Assembly (NCBI GenBank): GCA_034698045.1
Contig: JAQGAU010000409.1
Span: forward strand, 1 to 28,781
Length of the DNA: 28,781 bases
Direction of reading: 5' to 3'
Origin: Paramacrobiotus richtersi
Taxonomy: Eukaryota; Tardigrada; Eutardigrada; Parachela; Macrobiotidae
The notes beneath the pieces were generated by a model. It had not been told where the DNA came from, ran no database searches, and saw only the letters and a program-made list of their open reading frames with translations. Every line of letters starts with the position of its first letter. The first letter of the stretch is position 1. This document shows positions 11,249 through 23,738 of the stretch, piece after piece. The position numbers and the translations under genes were made by a program.

Positions 11249-13776
11249 CTAGGTCCGTAATGTCTCATTTCCGGACTCCAAACTTCCTCCCGTGGTCCCA
11301 TTCACGTTGTATTTGTGCATAAATTCCCAGATAGTATCCAGCTGGCGCGAGACGTGTTCCAGTTGAGGTTTATGCGCTACTTGGCTGATATCTTGTTTCG
11401 TGTCGCGGGCCTGGTAGATAACCAACGCATAGGTGATGGCCGTTTCTGTCAACTAAGCAGATGTGGTACTTAGCATTTACTTAGCGCAATCACCTGGGAA
11501 TCCTTACTGTTGTAACAAATTCTTTCGTAATATAGAAGAATCCTCCAGCGGAAATGGCTCCGTCCAGTGGCTCGCATTCAGCAATGAATAGACCACATTC
11601 ATCTTGGATTTCTTTAATCGGAATGCGGGCCATTAGTCTACGCAATTCCGCATGAACCATTTGAGCCTAAAACACAGTTAAACAGCAGTATTTAATACCG
11701 GAAAAAAAAATTTTGTGATGGTAGATGTACGATTATCAGAATAAAATTTCAGCAGAATATATACTGTGATCAAAAGAACAACTGAAACATGCGAGACTTC
11801 GCGTCTTTTGTATAGCTTCTGGTAGAACATATGACCTTTTGCTCGGACAATTTAGGATCGACAGGAAAAGGATAACGGGAACGTTTATAGTTGATTCAGA
11901 CTAGTGCTCGTATTTATACAGTTTGTACAGTACTGAAAGAAACGCCTCTGCATCAGAGCGATTTCCACAGGCTTATGTGTTATGCGTCCAAAGTTAACGC
12001 AGTTAAAGATTTATATTCTTAAATGGTAACAAAGGTCATCGCGTTGTCCAAACAGAGCTACCCTATCATGTTTCCGACAGACCTTTTCGTGGGACGATAC
12101 AGCAACGAAGACCTTGACCAGTAAATTAACAAATCCACCTATCCCAAAGTAGTACACCATAAGTCGTGTCGAAGTGTCGATCGCAGCAGTATCCTTTCCC
12201 TGGCGCTCGGAATCCTCATCGCCAGGCGGCTGTAACCATGTACTGCACGCCGCAATAAGCCCCAAAAATTCACAAATGCAAACTACCAGCATATGCAGGG
12301 AAAACATGCGATCGATCGTCACGGAGTGACATTGTAGCAGTCTATACGCCTGCCTCGCCAGTCGTATGTCGTTTAGGGCATTCGCGACATCTTTCTCTGA
12401 TTGGCTGCAGTTAATCAGTTTAGCCAGATTTGTTCTAATTCTTGCGTATCCCGATCGTAAAGTCGTTAAGAGAACCATCAGAGACCACATGGGAATCATT
12501 TGATGGCATATACCGAAATAGAGGCATACGCCATTGATGAGTAAAGAGAAGTACTGGGGTATAATAAATTCGGGATCTCTGAGACAAGCCCGCGACCATT
12601 CCTGGATGATGTTTTGGAATTGATCCATGATGGGAATAAAGGACATGCAGAACGAATTCAGACTTACAGTGGCGCTCGTTAATGTCCAAATGGTCAATAG
12701 TATCATATTTCTCGTGTGGGTTGTCGTATCGAGCCAAAGATCACCGACCATTTCCTTTAAAAGGATAGGCAGGTTTCTCATCTTTACAATGGTAATGATG
12801 TGGAGAACTGAACCTGTAGCCAAGCAAAAGTTGCATAAACGTCTTGTGGCAACTCTTTGAATACGAGCGTTACAATAACGGAACCATGTTCCTGTGAGCT
12901 TTTATTTCAAAAGCCGTACGAAACATTAGAGGTTCCACACAGACTTTGTTATTGGTTAGCTTTGGGCTTCGGGATCCGAAACTAAACAGTACAGTACCTC
13001 TGCGCGGCATAAGGAAGATACGGCTTGCAACCGTATCATTCATTCAAGCGGAAGCGTATCATTTATAAACGTCTATAATCGCCGTATCGTCCATCAATCT
13101 GTAAGCCGTATTGTCTGTGACCGTTTACCATAAATGTGATCTTATTGGCTGCGAAACTTGAACTCACCCGAAGTGCCCAACTGTCAGTTAAATTGCGTAC
13201 ATATTGTCCAATGAGTTTCGTTACAAATCTTAGCAGTTCTATCAGACTTAATTGTGCGCCATCTCCATTTACGTGCCGATGGTAACATCATCAAGTATTT
13301 GTTAGTTCTTTTATTTATTTCAAGTGTACAGTATTACAGTTTCCTGTGGTTTCGTTATCGAACATCAGTCTAAAGAGTTCAAAGTTTATTAATTGCTACA
13401 CATGTATTACCAATATGTTACAGGGATAGAATAAATTACCTTGCAAAATAATCATTCCTTTGAATATAAATGAAATCAACACGAAGAACTGTAGTTCAGC
13501 CAACTGTTCGCTGTAGATCAGGACGTATCCGGTTACCCAGTTCACACCGAACATCAGCAGGCCGGCAAAGAGAATAAAGGTCCACAATGCAAGCCATCTA
13601 TGTACTTTCATACTACAGGAATCTTGCAGAGCTTCCGTTGTTGGACGCTTGTACGGATACAGGCCAAACAGCTGTGCTAGCCGGAATAAGTTTTCAGGTA
13701 TCACAGCGAATGGGTTTAGAGAACAGTTTGTCATTTTGAAGGAGTTTGTCAGGCTTACACGGCCAGTTTTAGCCAT
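11249..13776 (-). CDS. Gustatory-receptor-like 7TM protein, paralog B
   Basis: Minus-strand exons: 13776-13440, 12813-12083, 11666-11508, 11452-11249 (TAG stop); 476 aa. Exons 1 to 3 have the same lengths as in paralogs A and C, so there is no indel before the C-terminal tail. A hand count over exon 1 gives 82 of 112 residues identical to A, with differences concentrated at the N-terminus and in helix 1. The segment SEQLAELQFFVLISFIFKG and the pre-pore stretch GLFIAECEPLDGAIS are unchanged. The C-terminal motif is TYALVIYQ, followed by a 53-residue tail ending SGNETLRT. Intron 1 is longer (626 bases) than in A (303) or C (273) because of roughly 350 inserted bases at about 12860-13200. The start is the conserved methionine at 13776; one at 13788 would add four residues. 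The role is presumed chemoreception, as for A. Confidence 0.85.
13017..13112. repeat. Cluster of CGTATC/GATACG motifs in intron 1 of paralog B
   Basis: Within the B-specific extra intron sequence, GATACGG occurs at 13017, CCGTATC at 13031, GCGTATC at 13054, GCCGTATC at 13081 and GCCGTATT at 13105. The first two form a 7 bp stem with a 7-base loop. The cluster may mark a small inserted element. Confidence 0.5.
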
Positions 13777-16029
13777 TCTGCCAAGCAATAGAAGAAGATG
13801 CTTTAATTTATCTCGGCAACAGCATTCAGTCCATCATCATGCCTACTGAGCATGAGAACTGTGATTGCCACAGCGTGCGATGGAACAAAGGCTGATGGAT
13901 CGTTTCCGTGAAATTCCGTCAGTGTTAGAAGTTGGTTGCACCGGTTTTGATCGGATTACCGTGCAGCAAGAGCTGCGTCCCTAAGGTCCACATTGCAGCC
14001 GCAGGATTGGCGGAAATTATTGTGTATTCGGTATAGTGCTTATTGTGAGCATAATTTATTTCCGAGTTTGGGTAGTCTCCCTAGACGTGACAGACATTTA
14101 CGGAGGCGGCATGGGACCCAGAGTACAAGATCCGGTCGTAATTAACCAGAGCACTCCTACAGCAGATTGATATGGGTTTTGTTTCAGTCAGTGAGATCTA
14201 GCAACCTGAGCAGGTTCCCTGCGTGGAATGCTCGGGGGCTATCGGACTTCGTTTATCCCTTACGGGTTTGTCTGATATCGGAACAACAATGAACAATGAA
14301 CAATATTTACTGATGTGCTCCCTAGATGTTATACTGAAATGTAGGAAACACAGGACACAAAAAAAAAACTGAACAAACGTCCGGCCACAGGCCACACTGG
14401 TGCACTGAGGCCCGGATTCAAATTGGGCCGGTAAAAGCAAGAATGTGAGGATGGGTGGGTTGCTGGATAATGCTGATTCGGTGCTGCGTACACCTCATCA
14501 GGAATTTGAGCAGTCCCTTTACATTACTGAGCTTGGTCACTTTGTTTTATCATGTCAGCGGCGTTTCCAGAATCACCATCGATAACGCACGTTATCTATA
14601 CAGTACTACTGATGTACTTCGAAGAAAATAACCTGAAAAAGCTTGTACTGATTCCAACAGAATCAGTCCAAGCGAAGGACAAAATAAGGTTTAAAACAAG
14701 AGGATGCATTGGCATGTTCGTTAGGTGCTAGTTCACGCTGCACGCCGCGAAACACGAACTTATATGCAGTGCACTTTAAGGTTAGTAAATTTGTCTGATT
14801 GTCCATGGTTATGTACGTTGCAAATTACAAGGTAATTTTACTAGAAGGTGTACTCGCTTTAGGCACAGTATGACTGAAGCGAAAAAAGAATGCGATAGAA
14901 GGATGCCCAACGAATGCCGTTGTCGGTTCTTTCAACTTCTTTGCGTCAGTCAGTGACTGTCTTAAGAAATCTAAAGTGACTTGAAGTTGCCAGAAAAATA
15001 GACGCGCAAATCACTTTACGCCATGATTAGGTGGACCATGTCCCTGTTTACTGTGACAGCAAAGTCCGCGACAATAAATCACAATCTACTTAAATTAAGC
15101 CATCCAGCATGAAGCGTGTTCTGAAAACGCTGAAAAATATCTAAAGATCATAAGCGGCAGGACATTTAAGCGAACGCGTGAGCGACGACTGCGTAATAAT
15201 GGCGACCGACACACTGATGCCCCGAAAATCAGTTTCCCGAAGGGCGAAAGAAGTGCCATCCATGCGGGCTTAGGGTTGCTGGTTTCGTTTTTGTCGTTGC
15301 TGTTATCAGTTCCATAGTAAATTACCGAAAACCTGCATTACATACTCAAAACTGTACAACTGCTACAACAGCTGTTTCATGCGCACGAGTTCTCGCTGCC
15401 ATGGAAACTGGATCAGCTTCTTCGCCTTTATGGCTATCAAGGCGAGACTAAGACATGTGTTCAACTGACCCGCTTCAGAACTTTAACCGCGAATCGATTT
15501 GAGCGTTTTGCTTTTAGAAGCGGTCCAGACGTTGCCGTTCTTGTCTGGGCGCAAAAAAATGCCCTTTTTTATTTAAATTGCAGTGTTCGGTGGAAATTAT
15601 TAATGGATAAATTAAGGTGAAATTTGGGCCGTTATTAATAAATGTTACAAGTGTTTCGGGAAACGTATTTGAAGATAGAATTACAATTGTGCAGAACTGT
15701 ATGAAAATTGTGTTCCAGACTCGTAGAATAGTGCAACAGAAGATTCTTAGTAACAACATTAATTAGGTTTACATGCTGGTAGTCTGGTAAAGACTTGTAG
15801 AATTCAATGTGGCACCGGATGCAAAAATTCTTTGTCTTGCACTCTGGTGCACCGTTTACGGTACTCAAAGAGTGTCACAGCTAACAGTGTATGAACCTTG
15901 AATGTGAAAGCTGAGAGGTATGCATGTGGCATAAACATAATATACTGTACATGTTAATCTTGATTAAAGACATTTAAAGTAATCAAAATCTACGGCGCAC
16001 GTGCATAGCTGTACTGAATTACATGAACA
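13777..16029. other. Duplicated flank between receptor genes B and C
   Basis: The part near B repeats the 5' flank of A (13920-14140 and 14622-15075). From about 15510 to 16029 it repeats the 3' flank of A, and 15880-16029 also resembles the 3' flank of B. Between about 15080 and 15510 the sequence is not obviously shared; short open frames occur there without recognisable content. An AATAAA for the minus strand lies at 15568-15573, about 460 bases past the C stop. No gene is called. Confidence 0.6.
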
Positions 16030-18179
16030 TTATGCTCGTAATGTCTCATTTCCGGACGTGAAAATCCCTTCCGTGACAAGTTCCGTGGTTCCTACATTCA
16101 CGTTGTATTTGTGCAGAAATTCCCAGACATTATTCAGCTGGCGCGAGACTTGCTCCAGTTGATGCTTATGCGCCACTTGGCTGATATCTTGTTTCGTGTC
16201 ACGGGTCTGATAGATAACCAACGCATAGGTAATGGTCGTTTCGGTCAACTAAGAACATGCGGTATTTAGTCAATCTGTTGACTGTTTGATCATGGGGAAT
16301 GGGCCAAATGGTTACCGTTGTTAAAAATTCTTTTGTGATACAGAAGAATCCTCCAGCGGAAATGGCTCCGTCCAGCGGCTCGCATTCAGCAATGAATAGA
16401 CCGCATTCTACTTGGATTTCTTTAATCTGAATACGGGCCATTAGCTTGCGCAACTTCACACGAACCATTTTAGCCTAAAAACAGGTACATGTTGTAATAT
16501 CGAAAAAAAACGTTTGTGCTGGAAGACATTATATGGAGATAAAATTGCAGCAGAAGCGATAAGTAAAACAACAACTGAACCTTGCGACACATCTTTTGTA
16601 TAGCTTCTGGTAAAATGTATGACCTTTTACTTTGATGACCCTTTTTGGATCGACAGTGCACAGGTTTTTACTGTATAACAGTATAGTAAACGAAGAGCTT
16701 CTGCATCACGGTAATTTTTACAAGCTTCTATGCTATGCGTCCAACGTTAACGCAGTTGGAGAATTTATATCATAAAACGATAGCAAGGTTCATAGCCATA
16801 ACCAAACGAGGAGCTACTCTATCGCGTCTTTGACCGACCTTTTCGTGAGACGAGATTGCGACGAAGACCTTGAATAGTAAATTAACAAAGCCACCTATCC
16901 CAAAATAGTACACCATAAGTCGTGTCGAAGTGTCGATTGTTGCCATTTCCTTTTTCTGGCGCAAGGAATCTCCGTCGCCAGGTGGTTGTAACCATGTACT
17001 ACACGCCGCAATAAGCCCCAGAAATTGGCTAATACAAACCACTAGCATATGCCAGGAAAACATGCGATCGATGGCCACAGCGTGACACTGCAGGAGTCTA
17101 TACGCCTGCCTCGCCAGTCGTATCTCATGCACGGTATTCGTCACACCTTTCTCGGATTGGCTGCAGTCAACCAGTTCAGCCAGACTTGCTCTAATTTTCG
17201 CGTATCCAGATCGTAAAATCGCTAAGAGGACCATCAGACACCACATGGGAATCGTTTGGTGGCATAAACCGAAAAACAGGCATACGCCATTGATGAGCAA
17301 GGAGAAGTACTGAGGTATGACAAATTCGGGATCTCTCAGGCAAAACCGCGACAATCCTTGGATGACGTTGTCGAACTGATCCATGATGGGAATAAAGGAC
17401 AGCCAGAACGAATTCAGACCAACAGTGGCGCTGGCAAGTGACCAAATGCTCAATAGGATCATGCGTCTCTTGTGAGTTGCCGTATCCTGCCAAAGGTCAC
17501 CAACAATTTCTTTTACAAGGAGAGGTAGGTTTCTCATCTTTATGATGGAAAGAATTTGGAGGACTGGGCCTGCAGCCAAGCAAATCCGAATGTTAAATAC
17601 TGTATTGTGCAAACGGTTTGGTTGTCACAAAGGTCAGCAGTTCAATAAGACTTGATTGTTCGTCATCTCCACGAAACGCGTATGGTAACGTAGTTAATAA
17701 CTTGTTTAATTCTCTTGCTTACTTGTTCTCTTTTCTATGTATGTGTATTACAGTTTTCTGTGGTTTCATTATCGAACACTAATCTAAACAGCAAAGAGTT
17801 TATTAACTTCTACAAACAGACCATATCCTATAATAAAGTTACCTTGCATAATAAGCATTCCTTTGAATATAAATGAAACCAAGACGAAAAACTGTAGTTC
17901 AGCCAACTGCTCGCTGTAGATCAGGACATATCCGGTTACCCAGTTAACATCGAAAATGGTCACGCCGGCAAAGAGAATAAAGGTCCACAATGCTAGCCAT
18001 CTATGTACTTTTGTAATGCCGGACTCATGTAGAGTTTCCGTTGTTGGACGCTTGTACGGATAAAGGCCAAACAGCTGTGCCAGCCGAAAGAAGTTTTCGG
18101 GTATCACAGCGAATGGGTTTGCAGAACTGTCTGTCGTTTTGAAAGAGTTTGTCAGGCTTACGCGGCCAGTTTTGGCCAT
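16030..18179 (-). CDS. Gustatory-receptor-like 7TM protein, paralog C
   Basis: Minus-strand exons: 18179-17843, 17569-16839, 16474-16316, 16248-16030 (TAA stop); 481 aa. The structure is that of A and B: N-terminal region with AVIPENFFRLAQLFGLYPY, seven hydrophobic segments, a GLFIAECEPLDGAIS stretch before the last helix, and TYALVIYQ. The tail is the longest of the three; the extra residues lie between KYNVN and SGNETLRA. Helix 1 and the KRPTTE segment are closer to B than to A, suggesting B and C share the later duplication. Intron 3 is only 67 bases. The start at 18179 is the methionine shared by all copies; an upstream in-frame ATG at 18206 would add nine mostly hydrophobic residues. No stop, frameshift or missing splice site is seen, so the gene looks functional. 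Confidence 0.85.
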
Positions 18180-20690
18180 TTTGCTAAGTACTAAAAGGAG
18201 GGTCATAAATTATTACGGCCACAGCGTTTATTCCGTCAGCATGCATACTGAGCATCAGAAGTGTGATTAATACATATATACAGCGTGCGATGGATCGTTT
18301 CCGTCATTGTGTTGAAAATTGTTTGTACCGGTTGTGATCGCATTACCATGCAGCAAGAGCTGCGTCCCCAAGGTTCGCATCGGAGGATTAGCGGAATTTG
18401 CTGTTTATTTGGTAAAGTGCTTACTGTGGGCATAATTTATTTCAGAGTTAGGGAAGCTTCCCTGCATGGACGAGACGGACATTTGCGCATCTGAGGCGGC
18501 ACGGGACCCAGAATGCAAGATCCGGTTGAAACCAGATCACTCCTACGTTAGATGTGGTATTTACCGCGGTAATGTGTTGCTGATATGTAGGCAACACAGG
18601 ACACTAAGGAACTAAACAAGCGTCTGGTCAGAGGCACCCACTGAATAATGAAGAGTCCGACTCAGCTGGCCTGAGTAATACGGCATTCCTTGCGTAAGTT
18701 ATTACGAAGAAAATAACATGCGAAAAGAAACTGTTGCACACTGACTCCACACCAAACAATCCAAACGAAGAACGAAAAAGTCTAAAACAAAATTGCATTT
18801 GTGTGATGTTATATATACGAACGTTCGTACTACCAGGTGGTTCCCGTTTTATTATCGTACACACAAAGAAAACGTCAAAGACACCGATTTGCAAAGAAAC
18901 ATCCAGGGCGCACACCAGACTCGGACTTGGATGAAGTATTAGCTGAAACGGAATGACTGTAGCCACCAACATTTCCTTGATATACAGCGGATGGGCAAAG
19001 CCAGTGTTATTGTATGTGTGCATTTTTTTCGATCATCTCACCATATTTTTCTTGCCCATGATATATACAGTGCGCGAAACGTCCTTTTATCCAATGTAGC
19101 AACAGACGACTGGCATCCAAGTCGTTAAAGTTGCTGCACAAAGTGTTTGGGAGCGTGTGTTACAACTACTTTTCCAAGCATTTTTGGTAGAGCTCGCAAA
19201 TTAACATTATGAGGAATGCACGGACACATATGTACATTGTACAACTCACACATGTGTACCACCTTTACTCCATTGAATCAAAACCACCATAAGCAGTACG
19301 TGACGAGATGATTATCACTGGAAATATTATTGAAAATTTTCACAAGTCACATGCATCTGTTTCCGCTCTCAATACGTTGGACTAACGTAACTGCAAGTTT
19401 ATATACCGTCAGCGGTAAGTTAAATAAGACGGCAGGACGCTGGATGACGAGTGTATCCTCTAATTACGGGCAGTACTTATCGTCAAAGTTATTATATCGT
19501 TTCTGCTCTCGATATGCACAAATTAAATTAGATTATAAATAGAGTATTTATTTGTTTGCTCGATTAAAGAGATCTGCAGGAATATTTTTTGTTAATTAGA
19601 CGGAGACCGACATCTGCCGACCGTGGCGCCAAGGCTGGTTGTGATCTTAAAATACTTAATTTGGCAAAAAAACGAAATCCAAATACTGAATAACTCTTGT
19701 ATTTCTAAATTCTTTTATTAAAGACCGTACAGAGCAGACTTAAGGGAACAGGCAGTGATGTAAGCAGCAGTTTTGGTGGGTTCCGAATTTCAACTGTTTC
19801 TTTCACCTTGCGCACTTATCGCTTATCTGGTTATGTGAATCGCGTATAGAAATGGTTGCCCTATTGTGTTACCAGTACTCTCTCTGCCCCTTTCACGCAA
19901 CGGCAGCAAAAAAACAGGTGCATTGTGTCGCCCTATTCAAAAAGTCTTAGCTCTACTGTGCTCTTCAAACTCCATAAAACTTGTCTTGTAAGGTATCAAA
20001 AGAAAGAGGATAAAATTTGTCACGTTCTGACACGTGATGAGCAGGATATGTCAATAATAACAAAAGTTATGAGCAGCTGAAATATTCAAAAATTCACTGC
20101 ACGCGTATTTTAAAGTGCAAAAATCTCGTTCTGGGTCAGAATCAGGAAAGCTATTTTAGAAACGATATGCCTGTACCAGTACTACCATACAATTTTTTCA
20201 TGATTTTATATTGAATTTAACATTTTTTATGCATACCGCACTTTTAAAAAGTTTTTGTGATAACCAAATATCTTAATTGCGATGTGATTAAAGGTATTTA
20301 TAGTACAACCATCCCTTTAGTTATTACAAAAACTTTAATAAACAGTATAGCAGTCGATAACGAGATATGTTGGTTTTGAACAAGACCATCATAACTGTTG
20401 TCTGCATCACTGCCTTTGGCCTTAAACAGACACAAACCTACCGCACTACGCGTACAAGCACAGAAGCTTGGTTTCCAATTACTGATTGATGCTCACAGGG
20501 CAAACTTTATCTTGTTTTGAGTTTCCGGAGACAATTACAACCGTATGTGTCAACATTAAATTTAAACAAGTAGAGCGATACCAGTGGTGAAAGCAAGCTT
20601 GTGAGTACAAGTTATTACTAAATGGAAGTACAAAACTTGAAAATTATAGATGAACAAGATAGCTCGATGATAAAGTAGTTTCAGATGAAA
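18180..20690. other. Intergenic region between receptor C and the GPCR
   Basis: About 18308-18527 and 18709-18800 are the third copy of the receptor 5' flank blocks. From about 18920 to 20690 I see no duplicated block, no conserved open frame and no RNA gene; the open frames of up to 131 codons look random. The last part should contain the 3' UTR of the minus-strand GPCR, but no well-placed polyadenylation signal is evident. Confidence 0.5.
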
Positions 20691-22494
20691 GGGGTCACAT
20701 TGCTACTGACTCTGTTGCGGCTGGTTCCACCAGGTCCCGTTGAAGGTTTGGATATTGTACTGATCCCTAATCTCGCTACTTCCACGGCAGGATTAACTTT
20801 TCCTTTTCGGTGAGGTCTGAACGTTACCTTATCCATCCACATTATCCAGGAACTGACCAGAGCGGTACGGTACTCCCGGTGTATGCCGAAGAAAATGACC
20901 TACGTAATATTAATCCTAAAGCTGGATCAAATCACGTAGAATTAGAAAACAGCTGGTAAAATACTTGCAATTTATCTGACAATCGCGAGAGTATCGTGTC
21001 ACGGACGAAAATAAACAATATGTCACGTTTACTTACGGGATTGGCAGCATACCCAACGGCAAACCCGGTCCGGAGCCATGGTACCAACATGGCATGCCGT
21101 ACTAATAACTGATTATTATAAGCGTAAATAACCGCATGCGGGACATTGAAGGCACTACGCAGTACTGCTGATAAGCATAAAGTCAGCGATAACTTTAACG
21201 CTCGATTGCGGTGGTGGGACGAACTTGCCAGTTCGGTAAAGAACCGGCGAAAGACCAGGGACAGCAACATGATAAAATAGAAAAGCGCCGTCAGTCCCAT
21301 GGGAATGTAGGTGTTCACCCAGGAACTCAGCTGTACACTGGCGTTGGCCTTGCCCAGCAATTTGATGGCACAGACGTTTAACGGAGGAGTGGGTTCGAAG
21401 CGCGAGGTCCATCCGATCATGGGCTGGATGAAAACGGCGACGGAGATACACCATATTATTGCTAAGGATATGATGTTAACGCGCAGTCCGGTCAGGTATC
21501 GCCGGTACAGGGTGGGGATGCACATGGCGGTCATTCGGTTCGCTGATAGGATGGCGTCAATATAGTTGGTAAGGGTCCGCATTACGCCGAATGGGATTTG
21601 TGTAGCGGTGCATAGTAGTACGGAATTCTACCAAGGAAAAGGTTGAGTAAGAACTAAGAACTATCACTGTTATACAGCAACTTAGCTAAGAAGTAAACAT
21701 TTTTCAATGTGTTATTCGCATAAATACGCCACATACACCAATAAAATCTACATAATTTTGTAAATTTTTATGTACCGACCACCACAAATGGCTAAAAGTT
21801 ATGAATTTTCAAAGTTATCAATGTGTGAATTTGTTAACATAGCGGTCTAGGAGTGATCTATGAGGCACGATAACGATCTACATCAGATTGTCGGATCCCC
21901 CGTAGACCGCTATGTTAAGTTAATTCACACATTCATAACTTTGAAAATTCATAACTTCTCACCATTTGTAAATAAAAATATTCGATAAATAAAAAATTTA
22001 CTGTAATCATAAAATTTATGTAGATTTTATTGGCGTATGTGGCGTAGTTATGCGAATAACACATTGAAAAATGTTTACTTGTAAGGTGGACGTCTATTGC
22101 TATTGTTGTCCCTTACTGAAATATACAGTACCGAAGAAATTATTATGCAACCATTGTTGTACCATCTTACCATGTACTGACCGAAGAAGATCTGAGTATA
22201 GTTGACTGGGAAGAAAACTCCGCACATGAAGATTTCGACGGCTGCCATATGCAAGATCAGTAGTTTGATTCCGCGCTGGTTGTTGTGGTGTTTGGTTGCA
22301 GTCGTAGTCCAATGATGCTTTATTGCTTGGACAAGTAGCGTGCAAAGGACAGCTCCAGTCAGGGACAATAACACTGACGTGCCGTACCACACGGATAACG
22401 AATAACGTGGAAACTCTTTCTCCAGAAACAGTCCTGTGCTGTTCAGTGGATTCGCAACACCGGTGTCATTATGAGTTTCATTTCTATTGTGCAT
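20691..22494 (-). CDS. Rhodopsin-class (class A) G protein-coupled receptor
   Basis: Minus-strand exons: 22494-22171, 21627-21037, 20899-20691; all junctions are phase 0, 373 aa. The N-terminus carries three sequons (N5, N9, N18), then TM1 about 36-60, TM2 78-98, TM3 110-139, TM4 160-180, TM5 212-236, TM6 252-278 and TM7 290-310. The TM3 cysteine C114 and extracellular loop 2 C194 can form the usual disulfide, with exactly 25 residues from C114 to R139. W167 (TM4), P217 (TM5) and P271 (TM6) match class A anchors. Departures: A48 for the TM1 Asn, E87 for the TM2 Asp, NRM (138-140) for DRY, no CWxP in TM6, NPVIF (304-308) for NPxxY. The junction in NP|VIFF restores TM7 and helix 8 (HREYRTAL). 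A foldback element lies in intron 1. Leader splicing is possible: the same frame continues open upstream of 22494 with an AG near 22592. An orphan receptor; the ligand cannot be inferred. Confidence 0.85.
21691..22080. mobile_element. 390 bp foldback / MITE-like element in GPCR intron 1
   Basis: Long terminal inverted repeats: the outer 60 bases of the two ends match at 58 positions. Arms run about 21691-21848 and 21904-22080 around a 55-base centre (21849-21903). The inner ends of the arms (AGCGGTCT and AGACCGCT) are also complementary. No open reading frame is present, so it is non-autonomous. Flanks are CTAAG on the left and GTAAG on the right, so a TA or TAAG target duplication is possible but not clean. 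It makes up 390 of 543 bases of the intron. Confidence 0.88.
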
Positions 22495-23738
22495 AATTGT
22501 TACTTGTGTATATTGTGAGGCAACTGATTGTGAATCCTCCGAAGTGGATCGTTTGGTTTGTACGCACAAGCTAGGAGCACGTAACAGCAATCTGCAAAAC
22601 GCGAATAATGCCCTACCGTAATAAGCATGATAAAGATATTCTAATACCACGAAAACAGTGTTACGTGTATTGCCACGATATATTACATTATAGTCTTGAT
22701 ATTGATATCTTGATATTGCAGTCTGCGGGGTCATTTATTATAAGACCGGAACATGGGATTATTTCTCTAATTACAGCATGTACCGCCGAAGCGGCTCCCA
22801 TAATTTTTCAGTGGCGCTCAGTAATCAATACAGGCCGTGCAGTCTGAACTAGGAATTGCGTTATTTCCGATCTTGCCGTAACTAGGAACAACCCCGTGCG
22901 AAGCGTTTCGAAATAGCTGCAAAACAATAATGATTACGCCTTTGTGCAGACCATGACTGTTTTCTTCAACTCGCAGACGCTGCTAATTGCCGCTTACTGG
23001 GTTAGTCCCGATACCACAACAATAAGCACAAAAAGTGCTCCGATTACAATCTGAAAAATTTGAAAAGTGCCTGTCGCTGCCTGATATCAATCGGTCAAGC
23101 ATTCCGTCGGAAATGACGACAGCATGATGAATCTCTAATCGTGACTTGTTTGAAATCAGTACGGTGTTGATATTGTATATCGGGTGAATTGTGATCAAGC
23201 GAACTCGTCAGAACTGCATGCAACTACGGAAACTCGTCAGTACTACGGAAACTGCACCGACATGCCGGCTTTAGACGCAACGCATGTGCGTTCGGCATAG
23301 AATGGTCAAAGACTTCGAAGCCTTATCACCGGCACTTCCAGAGTATCTTAATCGCAAATTAAGGTTTTTAAAAAATTCGTACCGAAACGTTACCGATCGA
23401 GCGCAATAAGAATTCGTGTCAACTAAAGATAGTTCGTGTCATAGAATCTAAGCAAGCGCCCAAACAGCGGTCCTGAATCGGATGGCTTCATGCAGTCTGT
23501 TAACACTTGCGAACTGTTGCGAACGAAATATTACGATCATTCAGTTGGTTCGATTTCGGCGTTCAATATTGTCTTGGAGTGTCACAAATCAGTATAGAAG
23601 GATGTACAGTTTCTGAACATAGATTGTAGTATTGTACAAATTTGTTGCATGCCGGATGCGGCGATTCCACTCATCAATCCAGTTCATTTTACGAATAGCA
23701 CTACGGTAGTTTCGGTGGAATCTCGCGTTGAGCTTGCG

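Noticed and set aside
14405-14433. GGCCCG...GGGCC hairpin considered as a tRNA or small RNA
   Set aside because: No cloverleaf, no conserved loop sequence and no promoter elements.
18628-19023. Minus-strand 131-codon open frame
   Set aside because: It overlaps a duplicated flank block whose other copies do not keep the frame; composition is unlike the real genes.
22122-22170. Later donor for GPCR exon 1 (TCA|GTAAGG)
   Set aside because: It would insert 16 residues between TM2 and TM3. The earlier GTAAGA donor after 22171 gives the standard FGQYM to Cys spacing.
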